Positions 1 through 11,261 of a stretch of 64,000 nt of DNA are shown here, one piece after another (position 1 is the stretch's first letter; each line of letters begins with the position of its first letter). The notes under the pieces are model-generated. The model ran no database searches and was not told the DNA's origin. It worked only from the letters and a program-made list of their open reading frames with translations. A program made the position numbers and the translations under genes. The stretch lies in the NCBI GenBank assembly GCA_036852015.1, contig JAANDG010000297.1:62001-126000 (forward strand). The letters are read 5' to 3'. This DNA comes from Pelodera strongyloides. Taxonomy: Eukaryota > Nematoda > Chromadorea > Rhabditida > Rhabditidae.

Positions 1-399
1 ACTAAACTCCGAATCTCTTAAAAAATCTTTTAAAAAAAATCAAAATGAAGATGAAGCTAATTCAGTGTAGTGCCAATTCTAAACCTAAACTTCAAAAATT
101 GAAATCGTTAGCTTATCAAGAACAAAAGCTCAAGCTAAAGCCATATCGCTAGAGCGAGGCGCGCGCGCAGCGCGCGCCGAGCTCTAGTCGGATGTAAAGT
201 AGGCATATTTATCAGTCAGTTACCGTTGCAGTCATTATTTCAACAAAAAGTAGAGTAGAAGACATACAAACTGTAGAGTAGACGGATGTTAGCTCAGCTT
301 GCGTTGCTGTTACTTTACCAGTGGACTTCTAATACAAATGTCCACATTTCGTACTGTTATGCTACTAATTAGCTGAGGAAAAAATCGCCTCGTTCCCTG
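1..399. other. No gene seen; short GC-rich palindrome
   Basis: AT-rich sequence with no convincing exon. At about 150-178 lies an alternating GC palindrome (GGCGCGC...GCGCGCC) followed by a SacI-like GAGCTC, in contrast to the AT-rich surroundings. Confidence 0.4.
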
Positions 400-537
400 T
401 GGCCGTATGCACGAACGCGCCGGGAGATTCCCAGCGTCCCAGTGGGAGGTGAGAGAAAGAGAGGGACCACACGAATCGGAGACACGCAGAGCCAAATTAT
501 CCCACCCAGGGAGGTGCCCGCTGTTCATGTATACGGT
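400..537. mobile_element. Short interspersed repeat, related copy at 23,403-23,537
   Basis: This stretch and 23,403-23,537 share about 130 bp: a GGCCGTA start, a GCGCCGGGAG block, CCAGTGGGAGGTG, CACACGAATC, and a CCCACCCAGGGAGGT end. The ends are loosely inverted (GGCCGTA near the start, TATAC-GG near the end), as in the other 'GGCCGTATTCACC' MITEs of this window. Inferred to be a non-autonomous DNA transposon. Confidence 0.55.
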
Positions 538-855
538 CACTGGAAAATTTGAGTTGATTATTTTCTGATTATTTTTAGGATTACAAATGCATGGCAGTGG
601 AATCGTGATCCCGAACAAACCTCGTCTTTCTGGGCGTGAGTTTTTTGTTGAATTAATAGTGGATGTACGTTGTCGTTTATGATTTGTGCTCACCACATTT
701 GTTGTCCCGACGCGCATCAATAGCGCATGTGCCGCGCCCATACATCTACAAACCAGTAGAATTGCCATTGTTGGCTCACCAGTGGCGCGCTACCCCCGCG
801 CACACTCCCAATTGAGGATTGGTATGACCACATATGCAGTGCCTTGTTGTTACAG

Positions 856-976
856 GAGAAATTTCAACGTCAAGAAGGACCCAATACTAAACATTGCGCG
901 ACTAATCTTTCTACTTGCATGTGCTTGTTTTGTTGTTATGATATGTATTGCGGTGGGCCATCTTATTAAATCTTAA
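856..976 (+). CDS. Possible terminal exon of a small membrane protein
   Basis: A good 3' splice site (pyrimidine-rich, TTGTTACAG) precedes an open frame that ends at TAA. It encodes about 39 residues: a short basic stretch, then a hydrophobic helix (LIFLLACACFVVMICIAV) and a short IKS tail. I do not recognise it and no upstream exon was found. A second frame is also open here, so this is a weak call. It could be non-coding. Confidence 0.25.
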
Positions 977-1259
977 TATAATTTAAGTCTCTAACGTCAT
1001 TTTTTAGAACTGGTCACCTCTTAATTTGAATACCTCGCACTAAGACTTGCAGCTAGTTAAAGACGGGCACATACATATGTCAGATTTTCTAGACAGGGCA
1101 AATGTGGAGAACGCCATTAATAATTTACATCTAATCGAATTTGAACATATTTGATCACATTGTTCAACTAACAGTACTTACAAATAGTTGTGCCGTGATG
1201 CGGGCGTGCAAGCGGCACTGTTACGGCGCGCCATCCTTGGTCAGTGTAGAGTATTTTAG

Positions 1260-2078
1260 GTGAGTACGCTTGGTAAGGGAGCTACGTCGGGCGTGACTAC
1301 CACAGAAGCCCCAATACACGAGGGAGAGGCTAGCGAAGAGGAATTGAATGCTAAAGAAGGGAATTATGATGTGGAAGATGATATTCACATAAGTATTATC
1401 GAACCAAAAGGAAACCAAGATGAAGGTCCAGGAGATGGTGGAGATGCAGGAGACGGCGAAAACACTGAAGAAGGAGATCCGACGGAACAGGTAAGGAAGC
1501 AGCTCTTTCCGGCAACGGTGGAGCGCAAGTGTGTGTGTGTGTGAGTGTATGTGTGTGCGTGTTTGTGTTTGTGTGTGTATGTATGGATACATATGTATGT
1601 GCATGTGTGTGTATGTGTGTGTTTGTGTGTGTTTATTTGTGTGTGTGTGCGCGTGTGTGTGCGCGTGTGTGTGTTTGTGCGTGTGTATTTGTGTATGTCT
1701 GTGTGTAGGTGAGTATGCATATGTGTGTGCATGTGTATGTGTGTGTGTGTGTGTGTGCGTATTTGTGCGTGTGTGTGCGCGTGTGTGTGTTTGTGCGTGT
1801 GTATTTGTGTGTCTGTGTGTAGGTGAGTATGCATATGTGTGATTCTATGTAAGTCTCATTTGTTTCAGTCAGTTGAAGAAGCTACTACTACTACTATCGA
1901 CAAAGTGTCTACAACAGATGAAAGCACAACTAGCCCGGCTGAAACTGGCGGGACATCTGTCGAGCCCGAAGCGGGGTCTTCAGAAGGACCGGCTAGCACG
2001 GAGGCTCCCACCGAGAACGCTACAGTTGCAGCGTCTGAAGCCGCACCAGAAAATACAGCCGGAACAGCCAGTTCTTAA
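1260..2078 (+). CDS. 3' exons of an acidic Thr/Ser/Glu-rich protein
   Basis: Two exons, 1260-1490 and 1869-2078, join in phase 0 across a GT-AG intron and encode about 146 residues ending at TAA. Composition is strongly biased to Glu, Thr, Ser, Gly and Ala, with runs such as EATTTTIDK and TTEAP, like mucin-type or O-glycosylated extracellular segments. No domain is recognisable. The first exon opens with GTGAGT directly after TTTTAG, so this acceptor also looks like a donor. Upstream exons must exist (the frame is closed before 1260) but were not located. The stop codon lies inside a TTAA transposon target site, so the natural C-terminus may have been altered. The intron holds a TG-rich simple repeat. 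Confidence 0.55.
1527..1842 (+). repeat. TG-rich microsatellite with internal duplication
   Basis: Mostly (TG)n with interruptions (TATG, TTTG, CGTG). A block of about 60 bp ending in GTAGGTGAGTATGCATATGTGTG occurs twice (ends near 1725 and 1840). It lies wholly inside the intron of the acidic-protein gene. The long open frames here on both strands are products of the repeat. Confidence 0.9.
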
Positions 2079-2216
2079 AGCGGTATTGCACGTGGTTTTT
2101 GAAGCGTGTGTGTTGACTAACTGCATTCCTATAAATTATGCGTAAAATTAGTGTGCACACCTAATAATACAGCTGTCAACATATTTCAAAAGCCGCCTGT
2201 TATAATACTGTTTTAA
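2075..2216. mobile_element. TTAA-flanked MITE overlapping a stop codon
   Basis: Begins TTAAAGCGGTATTGCACG and ends with a diverged inverted copy (...CAGTATTATAACAGG in reverse complement) at TTTTAA. Similar left ends occur at 2213, 3242 and 33,080. The TTAA at 2075-2078 supplies the TAA stop of the upstream gene. Confidence 0.5.
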
Positions 2217-2626
2217 AGCGTGTAACACATGGTTTTGAAAAGTCTCTGGCCCAATGTCTTACTCTATTCCTTTAAATTTAGTTTCGACGTGCTTTCTCTT
2301 ATATCCTCTGTCATGCAAGAAATGCTACATTTTGTTCAATTCACCGCAACTTGTTTGCCATAGACCGTGTCGCTCTTTAATTTTTTCCAGCTTATTGAAT
2401 ATTCCTCATAGAATGTGGAAAGAAACCGACTAAAATAAACGATTTTATTAAATTTGTCCTTTTTTTGATTATCGTACTTGGTTTTTGACAAGTGAGGCAT
2501 TTTTGTGAACAGAAGACAGAAGTTACCGAAATATTGCTACCTAAAACTTTTTTTTGTAAACTTTATAGTGCATCTGTGTGTACTGTATATGTGTACCTCC
2601 TTAGCCTAGCTGTACCTATAATTTCG
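2217..2626. other. No gene seen
   Basis: AT-rich sequence after the acidic-protein gene; an AATAAA at about 2433 could be a polyadenylation signal. Another left end of the TTAAAGCG...TTTTGAAAAG repeat starts at 2213. Confidence 0.3.
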
Positions 2627-2803
2627 AGAAATACCGGCCGTTTTTGAAACATATCGATTACACCAACATTCTTATGCAGCTTATGCGTATGAACATATAT
2701 TAGAATAAAAAATCGAGCTAAATTCGAGCAAGTTAGCATAAATACGTAAGAATTCGGTTGTCCACGATGCGTTTCAGGAACCGGTTGGTATTTCGCTTTC
2801 CAT
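2627..2803. mobile_element. MITE family 1 (AGCGAAATACCGGCC ends)
   Basis: Inverted ends GAAATACCGGCCGTTTTTGAAAC and GTTTCAGGAACCGGTTGGTATTTCGC in the opposite direction. The interior (TTATGCAG.., AAATTCGAGC.., CATAAATACGTAAGAATTC) recurs in at least eight other copies. The TTAA flanks are lost in this copy. Confidence 0.7.
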
Positions 2804-3910
2804 GCTGAAGTTAGTATTCCTTTTTTTGAATTTCAACATGCTAAACAACATGTTGATGGAAAAATTTATGAATAAAATGTACATTGCATCTATATATAAC
2901 AAGTAATTTAAGTAAAGTTTAGCAAATACTGATTGGCGAAAGGGTGTCACTGCGACCGGTTATTATATGAAACTTTATGATATCTTTACAAACTTTCTGA
3001 TGTCTGTTATCTTTGCAAATAATTTGTTAACTATAGATAAATTGTATGACCAATACAGTATCTAGTTTCTAGATTCATTCGACGAAAAAAAAAACAAGAA
3101 AGTCCAGACAAAATGAAAAATAAACAAAAAAAAAGTGCAAAACTGTGAGCAATATCAACAAGGTGCTTGGCAAAAAATACCCTCTGCTATCTACACCACG
3201 TTAGCGAAACCGTTATTACATAAGGCCTAAATACTATGATATTTAAAGCGGCATGACACGTGTTTTTGAAGTGTGTCTTGGACAACTGCATTACCATGTG
3301 GTATCACCGGCATTTGGGTAAAAAATCGCATGCCATACCACTTTAAAACAGATCAAGATGCTTGCTGGAAGCTATCTGGAAATCTGGAACATAACAATGC
3401 AATTCATAAGATCCGATTTTTGAACTGTATGTCTGACGCTGTACGTATGCAAATTATTGTGAAATACGACGCTTAACGCTTTTTTACTTGCATGCGACAT
3501 ATGGGAATGCAGTTTCCCAACATATGTTGCAAAAACCGGTTGCTATAAACCTTTAAACTTAGACAAAGCATACTGTACGCAATCAAATAAAGGACTATGA
3601 ACAGATCAACGTGTCACGCATAAAGCTGAGTAACGGAGAACCAACAAAACATAATAACTCGATCAATATAACCTATTACTAAATTCCAGAGAATTCGTAG
3701 CCAAATCCTATTGATTCGCAATCAACTGAAATCTCTATCGATTTATGTTTATACCAAGAAAAAAGCTTTCTGCGAAGTCTTTCTATAGGTAAGTTAAAAA
3801 TCTATACTTTTGAGCATGTGTACATTTATGTCGTTCAACAGTCTACTGATAGGTAATGTATGGCTGGGTAATTGACTTGAAAAACTAGGTTCCCAAAAGT
3901 TACTGGGAAT
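2804..3910. other. No gene seen; one further TTAA-type repeat
   Basis: AT-rich. Between 3242 and 3560 a TTAAAGCGGCATGACACGTG start and a CCGGTTGCTATAAACCTTTAA end suggest a roughly 315-bp member of the same TTAA-targeting group. Nothing else is supported. Confidence 0.35.
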
Positions 3911-5432
3911 TTATTCCCACTGTAATTCGACGATATTGTCCTTCAGCGCGACCAGCATCTTCCTACCGTAGTCGTTGGGGCAAGGAATTTGTGCTGTGTG
4001 TTCTTTGCACATTGTCTGAAAAGAACAAATACAAGGTTAGAGGTAAGATTATCAGAAAAATCAGAGAATAGAGAGTGAAAAATGTCCAAACAGGCGGATG
4101 CACACAAATTACGGTACTCAGAAGCTTTCGAGAAATGAGTAACGGGGGGAGCACAGTTGGCACAATTGCGGCGCATCGTTTGGAGGGGCGCGCGAGTTCG
4201 CCACAAGTAGGCCACATGAGCGTCACAGGTACGCCAACCGTCCGTGTACACTAGATATTTTACGGGTCCCCTAGGAACAGTTATTAAGGCAAAATATTTT
4301 ATGCATTGCTAGTGAGTTTTACTCACTTCCTGTTCCAAAGCGCCACTTTTGGCACCGTATAACTAACCTTGTGGCAATAATCACACGACGCACAGTCCAT
4401 GATTTTGTTGCAGTTCTGGCAGGGGGCGCGCCTCCATCTGGCCCGCGAGCAGACCGTCTTAAACCAGTGTCCGTTCATTTGCTCGACCTCGCGAATTTGA
4501 CAGAGATTCAAATTGGCGCCGATCACCGCACCGTAGATCTGAAAGCGCAGTATAGAGAACGAGGTTCCACAGATGCAGCTTGTCGAACGCGTTATGCTAT
4601 AGCTCTTGCAGCACAATCTCAGTGGATTGCTACAAGTGCTGAGTCATTATGCTAGCGCTTCGCATGCGTCGCTACCAGTTAGATACTTACGTCCTTAGGT
4701 TTAAACTTGGATTTAGGCTTGGGTTTTATAGTTAGATACTAACCTGTGCCGGCAAGCATCGTGACAACTTGAGACGGTTGAACGTGGTCTTCTCTTCGTC
4801 GGCGAGACGACGGATCAACTTCACCATCACGTCCTAAACGTTGGAGGTCTTGTGGTAACGTTAGGATTGGCTACAAAGCAACGGCCGGAGTGTAATGTAA
4901 ACCTCATGCGCATACTCATAGTTTTTGCTAGGGCAACTGACAGTGATAAAGATAAAGATAAAGATAAAGTGAACCGGGTTATATCAACCGAATCCGCGGA
5001 AACGGTGCACCGGGGTCCAGCTCAGAGGCTGGACAACTGACAGTGCAGGCCTCTTTAATAGTTCTGAATTATGCAGGGGCACCGGTAGCCTAACTCGCTG
5101 AGAAGACCTACCTCTTGTCTTCTTAGGCATCAATTTTGTCAGATGTTCAAATCTATCAGCAAATTTTCTCACCCCTTTATACGTACACTAGTAAGCTGGT
5201 CATAAACACTTCATACAAGTAACGTAAGACGATTGAAAATATAATTCTACCTTTGGAGAGTGAAATTCGTGACACGCCAACACCAACTTTAACACATCCT
5301 CGGCGCTCATTTTGCTGAAAATTAGTGTTAAAATTGGATAATTACAGTAGGCTACAGCTCTAAATTTCTCTAATATTCGCTCTCTCTGTCTCTCTGTCTC
5401 TCTCTCTGTTTTCCTTCTTTATGTATCCCTAA

Positions 5433-5466
<34 letters not shown>

Positions 5467-7266
5467 GGCGCTGTCTCTCCTCCATCTCTCTTTCCTCTCC
5501 CCTAAAAAAAGCAGACAAATTCCCACCTGAGATTGAGACCTCTGACGAAATCCTCACAAGCGACCGTCACCGATTCTACCTGATACTTGTGGGAGAGACG
5601 GAGAATCGAATCGAAATTGCGAACTGAAAAGGAAGTGGATAATTTCATCATAATTTCAGAGAACGTCTCGTAATTGCTTTGGCAATTAGGTAGAGTGCTG
5701 CTGTAGAATACCTTTGTTGAAATACTAAAGAAGCTTATGAATCTAGTACGTTATATACCCCATAACTTCTGGGACTAGATTGAGCCTTGCTGGTGGTTCC
5801 TGGAACTCGTCGTCTACGCTTCTAACGATCGCTAGAAGGTGACCATGGTGCGCGCTGGTGGATACGCGTTTTACAGAAAATTACAGTGTAGCGCAATCTT
5901 TTCTAGTTTCTTATTGGAAATTTCTAAATACTTTATTCTGGTTCTACACACAATGAACATTGAACCTATGTAATGGTTCTGATAATTCGGCCAACAAAGA
6001 ATCTATTTTAAGTTACAGTCTCTGCACACAAATACCACAGCTTAGCAAATATTGCAGTAACCCACTCAGACGGCTACAAGTACTCGACTGTTTTTCCTCT
6101 CCTTTTAGTAGGAAAACGGCGGCTTCATCTTAACACTTTTTTGCGATCAATGTGTGAACTTTAGCACATAGACATAGAGATACGTAGAACGGAAACAGAA
6201 ACTGGCGGAAAACTATGAACTACAAAAAAAGAAACGGGTTGCGTTGTCAACTCTCGGACAGACAAAAGTATGTAAACAGAATGGATAAGAATTTAGTGAG
6301 TTTGTGGGAAACGTTGCGGACATAAATTCTTTAAAAAAGTATTAATTTACATAAGAAGTTCACTTTTGCATGAGCGTTTTTCTTCGCAGACTGCAGGAAC
6401 TTGAAGAGTTGGTTTCGTTTTCACGATCCTTCAAACTTATAACAAACAAAGATCAGGCCTGCCTTATCCTGTATTATATGCACATTGTGTGTGCCCTTTT
6501 GTGCATTTGAGGCACTTAATGTTTTAAACAAGAGAATGCTACCCTGCTTTAAACAAGTTCATAACTTGATCCGGAGCATACTGTATTATATGCAAATTTT
6601 TGTGTCCTTCTGCGCACTTCGGGTACGACAACAAGAGAATGATACACACCAGACCTATGACCAATTCTGAGAACTTACCACAAATGATGGAGTAATCGTC
6701 AACCGCTTTCAGAAACGTCTCGATATCTTTCGATTTTTCATCGACAATTTCTCTACTGTAGTCCATTTTGTCGAAATCCTTGCCGAAACACATCAACGAG
6801 AAGATTGGGGAAAGTTTGCGAAGGCTTTCGGCATCTAAATACAAATGATGAAAAATACGGGTAAGTACAGACCAGACCACCTTTACATAGGGCCATTTGC
6901 TGACCAATTCGTGACCATGTGGTGACCAAGTTTCATCGAAAACCGCCATCAACTGGTCGCCAAATGGTCACGAACCAGTCACCAAGTTTTTTTTTGTGAA
7001 AACACTTCAATGAGAATATCGGAGACAGTTTACGGAGGCTTTCGCCTCAGTAGCTGCCAAGGTCCACCAATCCAAGATGGTACCGTATCAATGGAAAACA
7101 TATGAATACAAATGCGCCCACCAATCAAAAACGTCTCCGTTTGCACCATCAATTTAAAGGGACGGTCGCAGGTGGATGTGCACGGTGCAAATTGTGTCTC
7201 GTCATCGGGGGTCGTGGCTAAGACCTCGGGAGCATGCATCTCGGACGGGAGTACTTCTGTTCCCAT
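3911..7266 (-). CDS. BTB/POZ-domain protein with Cys-rich C-terminus, nine exons
   Basis: Exons, in coding order: 7122-7266, 6679-6834, 5527-5623, 5251-5314, 5095-5187, 4744-4833, 4327-4538, 4144-4270, 3911-4015. All junctions close in phase, giving 1089 nt (362 aa). Residues about 34-130 fit a divergent BTB fold: FKLMVQTETFLIDAESLRKL then SPIFSLM, an acidic/basic linker, then ILRLSHKYQVESV and ACEDF, as in adaptor proteins of Cullin-3 ligases or invertebrate BTB families. Residues about 228-345 hold some 15 cysteines in pairs (CQNC, CASCDYC, CANC), possibly metal binding. The start ATG lies four bases after a 3' splice site (TTCTCCAG), so a 5'-UTR intron or trans-splicing is likely. The donor after 4144 (GTTACT) and the boundary at 5095 are the least certain. 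The BTB call is inferred from motif pattern; the function is unknown. Confidence 0.75.
4943..5025. repeat. GATAAA repeat next to a dispersed repeat block
   Basis: Four to five GATAAA units are followed by CGGGTTATATCAACCGAATC and GAAACGGTGCACCGGGG. The same block recurs at 22,378-22,425 beside a similar AAAGATA run. It lies in intron 5 of the BTB gene. Its nature is unknown, probably a fragment of a dispersed repeat. Confidence 0.6.
5371..5503. repeat. CT-rich microsatellite
   Basis: (CT)n with interruptions in an intron of the BTB gene. Similar CT/GA tracts occur at 11,187-11,262, 12,966-13,082 and 16,728-16,850. Confidence 0.9.
6883..6992. mobile_element. Palindromic GGTGACC-rich short repeat
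   Basis: GACCA..GTGGTGACCAAGTTT and the inverted GGTCACGAACCAGTCACC flank a core with GAAAACCGCCATCAACTGG. Related copies lie at 9573-9663, 52,230-52,345 and 55,440-55,560. Inferred to be a short MITE family. This copy sits in intron 1 of the BTB gene. Confidence 0.55.
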
Positions 7267-8884
7267 TATTCTGGAGAAGAAATGGAATTTGAGGAGTATA
7301 TAATTACCGTATGAAGAACGAGGAAACTATGGTAGAGAGTGAGAGAAATCAGAGAGCGAGAGACATACAAGAACAATAATGCATTAGGGAGATAATCTTA
7401 ACCTTAACGGCCTTAACTGTCGCTAATGATCAGCGGAGCAACTACGGTATGCGTTAGGGAGCAGCTAATTTAGAGACAAGGTGAGAGACAGAGAGAAATT
7501 GCGAAACATAATAAAAATGAGTATAGATATCAACTTGAAAATATTCATGAAGTAAAATAATACGAGAAAAAAGAAAAAAAGTTTCATTTCTCACGCCCTA
7601 CAAAGAATATGTTTTAATGACTAATGCAAAGCAACAACATTTACAGTCTATAAATACACATACAGGAAACGTTGGAAATGACATCATTCGTCTGTCGCAG
7701 TATAATGTAGTTTCATGAGAAATTAGAAAATCAAATAATCATTTTCGAAATTGAAAGCAAAACACATTTATAAGCAAGACAATAAGTACTAGGCGTAGGG
7801 TTAATATAATTCTCAACACACATTCGATTTTCTACAATAAAAATAGAAGTTTTCAAGGAAAAGACAGAAATCCGCACAAGAAGTGTGGTCTAGAAGAATT
7901 GCTAATATTTACTTTTTGTTCGATAGGGCTGGCCAGACCGCCAGACAACATACAGTTCATGTACTTGAATGTAGTATAATGTACACAAAAACTCCACTGT
8001 ACTTGAACAGTTATGGGGTTTGTAAGTATGCCGAAAAATTTGTCTGCGAAAAATGAGTCTTGGAGCGATTTTATAATTACTCATGTTATATATTCATACA
8101 CAGTTCCAAAATACGGCACTTAGTGTATATACTTGCAAGGAATTGTTGCAACTTGCAAACCCCATTACACCTTACACCAGCACTGTACCAGTACAGCTCA
8201 AAACTAGATTAGTTTAAAAAGTGTTTACTCATAGAAATGTGTTGCTATGCACGTGTTGTAGCTAACAAAAAATGTTTTCATACACCATCCACGTTATACC
8301 ATGTGCCGTGCAGGTACCGTAGAGCAGAATGTGAAAGTTGTCAAAAAATGAGCTACTTGATAAGATTAGCAAAGTACCGTAACACACAAACAAACAAACC
8401 TTGTTCATTCACAAAATAAGATGTCTAATTCGTCAGTTGATCGCTTAGCTGAACTCTTCTGCTATAAATCCTTTAACTCTAATCGAGATCTGTCTTTTTG
8501 AATGAAGAAATAAGAGTAGGTGGGTCAAAAGTCTGTGTACCTTCACATTGAAATGAATCAGAGCTTTGACAAAGCTAATGTAAATAATGAATGTGATCGG
8601 TACATGATCTACTAATGTGAAAGATATTGAGCTAGGAATGGGAATTGCGACATCAGATATCGGGATATTCAAGTGCGAGCCGCTGGTGAGCCGCTCGCGC
8701 ATATGTGCGCAAGCCACTCGCCGCGTACCATATTTGGAGAGCGAAGGCGACGACACGACGAAAACTGAGCATTTTTAGCAAAAGCAAAAAAAACTACCTA
8801 GTATATATGAAACCAAAACCAAAGAAAGCTACATAGTATATAACAATGAAACTAAATCATAATGCTGAATCGATAAAATCGATA
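7267..8884. other. No gene seen upstream of the BTB gene
   Basis: AT-rich intergenic sequence. A pyrimidine-rich 3' splice site ends at 7270, just before the BTB start codon, so a non-coding first exon may lie here. No promoter element is recognisable. Confidence 0.35.
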
Positions 8885-9005
8885 TTTACGTTGAGTACAG
8901 CTTCATTTTTTTCATGTATGCTATTTTTTCTGCACGTGGAGGTCTATCTCAGTTTCCTGGCAGCATTTCAACTCTTGGCACTGTGCCATGAATATTTTAC
9001 ATATG
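8885..9005 (+). repeat. Left arm of a long-range inverted repeat
   Basis: This segment (TGCACGTGGAGGTCTATCTC, CTCAGTTTCCTGGCAGCATT, ATTTTACATATGG) matches the reverse complement of 10,268-10,410. The arms are about 120-140 bp, diverged, and 1.26 kb apart. They could be the ends of an old transposon or an inverted pair of MITEs. Confidence 0.6.
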
Positions 9006-9572
9006 GTGTTGAACAGTCGCACTTCGGACAATATTATGGAATGCGGGTTTCATAGCAATGCTTCAAAAACTCTGGTTTTTGAAGCAAAATAGGCAAACCA
9101 GACACAGGCGTAACAGTTTGCTCCGTGCTCCAGACGTAAATTATTGCACAATCGTAAAAGAAACAAAGAAAACGGGCAATTAAATGATGGTAATAAATGT
9201 TCAAATTGTTGGTTGTGGTGTATTTTTATTGGAATACATTGAGCATAATCACTGTGTTTTCTTTATGGTTGAAACATAAAATGGGCAAGTTATAGAGCGC
9301 AGAGGCGATAATAAATCAAGAAAATACATACAAGCTCACGTGGTCGTTTTCATTGAATACGGCTCTAATAAGCAATTTCCTTTTTAAGAAAATATATAAT
9401 GACGTTATAAAGGGGTGGGCGAATAATGACTCTTTGAACGCAATGATTTATTAGACATGTAAATGTAAAGAATAAATTATTAAAACAAACACGAATTAAT
9501 CTACAAAACCCACTATAGCCGGCCATATGTGCATGTAATTATGAATTTTTTGAAGGACGTTCGCGCAATGTT

Positions 9573-9663
9573 AATGACCATTTGGTGACCAGTTGATGAC
9601 TGTTTTTGATGAAACTGGGTCACCACATGGTCAAGAAGTGGTCACTAAACGGGCTGGTCAACG
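9573..9663. mobile_element. Palindromic GGTGACC-rich short repeat
   Basis: TGACCATTTGGTGACCAGTTG and an inverted CACATGGTCAAGAAGTGGTCA around GTTTTTGATGAAACTGG. Same family as 6883-6992. Confidence 0.5.
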
Positions 9664-10267
9664 AAATAAAAAACGGTGAACAATCACAAAATAGATTCAC
9701 CCATTTCATATAAATGTTTTGAAGGATGTTCGACAGTGATAATGCGCAGTTGATATTGATAGTATGGTACCAAAAAGGCACAGACAGAAATAGAACCTGT
9801 GCTTGAACTCTGGAACTCCCAGCAAAACCCGTTTAAGGAAAAACCCTGGCAGTTTCACCGCCTTGTCAATGAAAAGCATTCCCGGAAAATGCTGCAAAAT
9901 GTTTTCCTTTGAGTAATGACATTAGTTAATTTTTGCTCAGAAAGGTTTTGCTGGAGGTTCTGGCACGTAGTCCTTTTTTGGTGACAAACGGACAAACGGA
10001 CAAACCACACCAATGTATACCATTTGAGAAGCATACCCTTTGGCACCACCACAATCAGACAAGAGCTAAAGTTGTAAGTTGATAACGCTGCCACAGACAG
10101 CAACAGTCTTAGGAATCGTTTCAAAACAGCAAGAAACTTCTGCTCTCTCTCCCTCTCTCTCTTTCTCCCCGTCTCTTCTTTAGATAGTCACGTGTTTTTT
10201 TTTGGAATTCTCTCGCTTCCTTTTCTATCAGCGGAACGTGATCTTATTGGAAAAAGCGACAGTTAAA

Positions 10268-10410
10268 TCGCCATATGTAAAATATTTCTGGCGCAGTGCC
10301 AAGGGTTGAAATGCTGCCAAGAAACTGAGATAGAGCTCCTCGTGCAGAAAAATAAACCCAAAATGAAAAACCTGCTGATGTGCTCAAGGTAAATTCAGTA
10401 CCTATTACGG
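10268..10410 (-). repeat. Right arm of a long-range inverted repeat
   Basis: Reverse-complement partner of 8885-9005. The shared blocks keep order and spacing (GTTTCTTGGCAGCATT.., CTGCACGAGGAGCTCTATCT), so the arms descend from one sequence. The interval 9006-10,267 has no coding potential for a transposase. Confidence 0.6.
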
Positions 10411-11213
10411 TGGACAACGAGGCTTTGCTGGAATTAGCGCGGCAATAGCTTGGCGCACGCGACGTTGTGCCAGAGTATATAGCAGATGGTTGGCGCTGTT
10501 GTGGAGAAATACGCTTGCGACATGCTACATCCAAAAAGGTGTGGACAAAGACGTGAACGTGAACTACTTGAGCTATAAGCTACAAGCTACAACTATAACA
10601 TAGTACAAAAAAATTTGTTAACGAACAGAATCTCAATGTTTTCATCGGAATGCCGCGTAACACAATATATTGGAACAAACAGTTCCAGAGTAGATAACTT
10701 CGGTAAGGAAAATAGGTTTCTCCAACAACCTTCAGTTATATATGAGGCTGAGGTTAGCGTGACTGGGTAGAGGATTTTGCAAACCTTTTGCGTCGTTTTT
10801 ACCGAATCGCTTCGTTTATTTATGTAGAACGCAACGGCACGGAACGCCTATCTTCTATGCACACACTTTGCATTTATCAATAATTTACGGGCCGTGATTG
10901 AAATGGTCAATATGTTGAAAGCTTTAGCAATTTTTTTTAGAATTTCGAACGCCGCTGATTGACAAAATGTTTTGTTTTAGGTAAACCTATAGGAATTGGT
11001 CACACTTTGGCAAGACATGCCCGATATATTCCAATGATCGCAATATTTATGTTGTTGTTAAATAAGAGGGTTGAATAAGATAAGCGTTTTGGTCTCAAAA
11101 ACGTCCCATGGGGGTATTAGAATAAGAAATAATATGGAAATACAGAAAACATATGCACTCAGTTCTCACCAACACTGCAGAAAAGCTCACTCTCTATCTC
11201 TTCTCTCTCTCTC

Positions 11214-11261
<48 letters not shown>

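Noticed and set aside
686..976. 96-codon frame from a GTG
   Set aside because: Only the part after the splice acceptor at 855 is plausible; the GTG start is not supported in a eukaryote.
1385..1842. His/Thr-rich and Cys/Val-rich frames of 103-149 codons
   Set aside because: Translation of the TG microsatellite within an intron.
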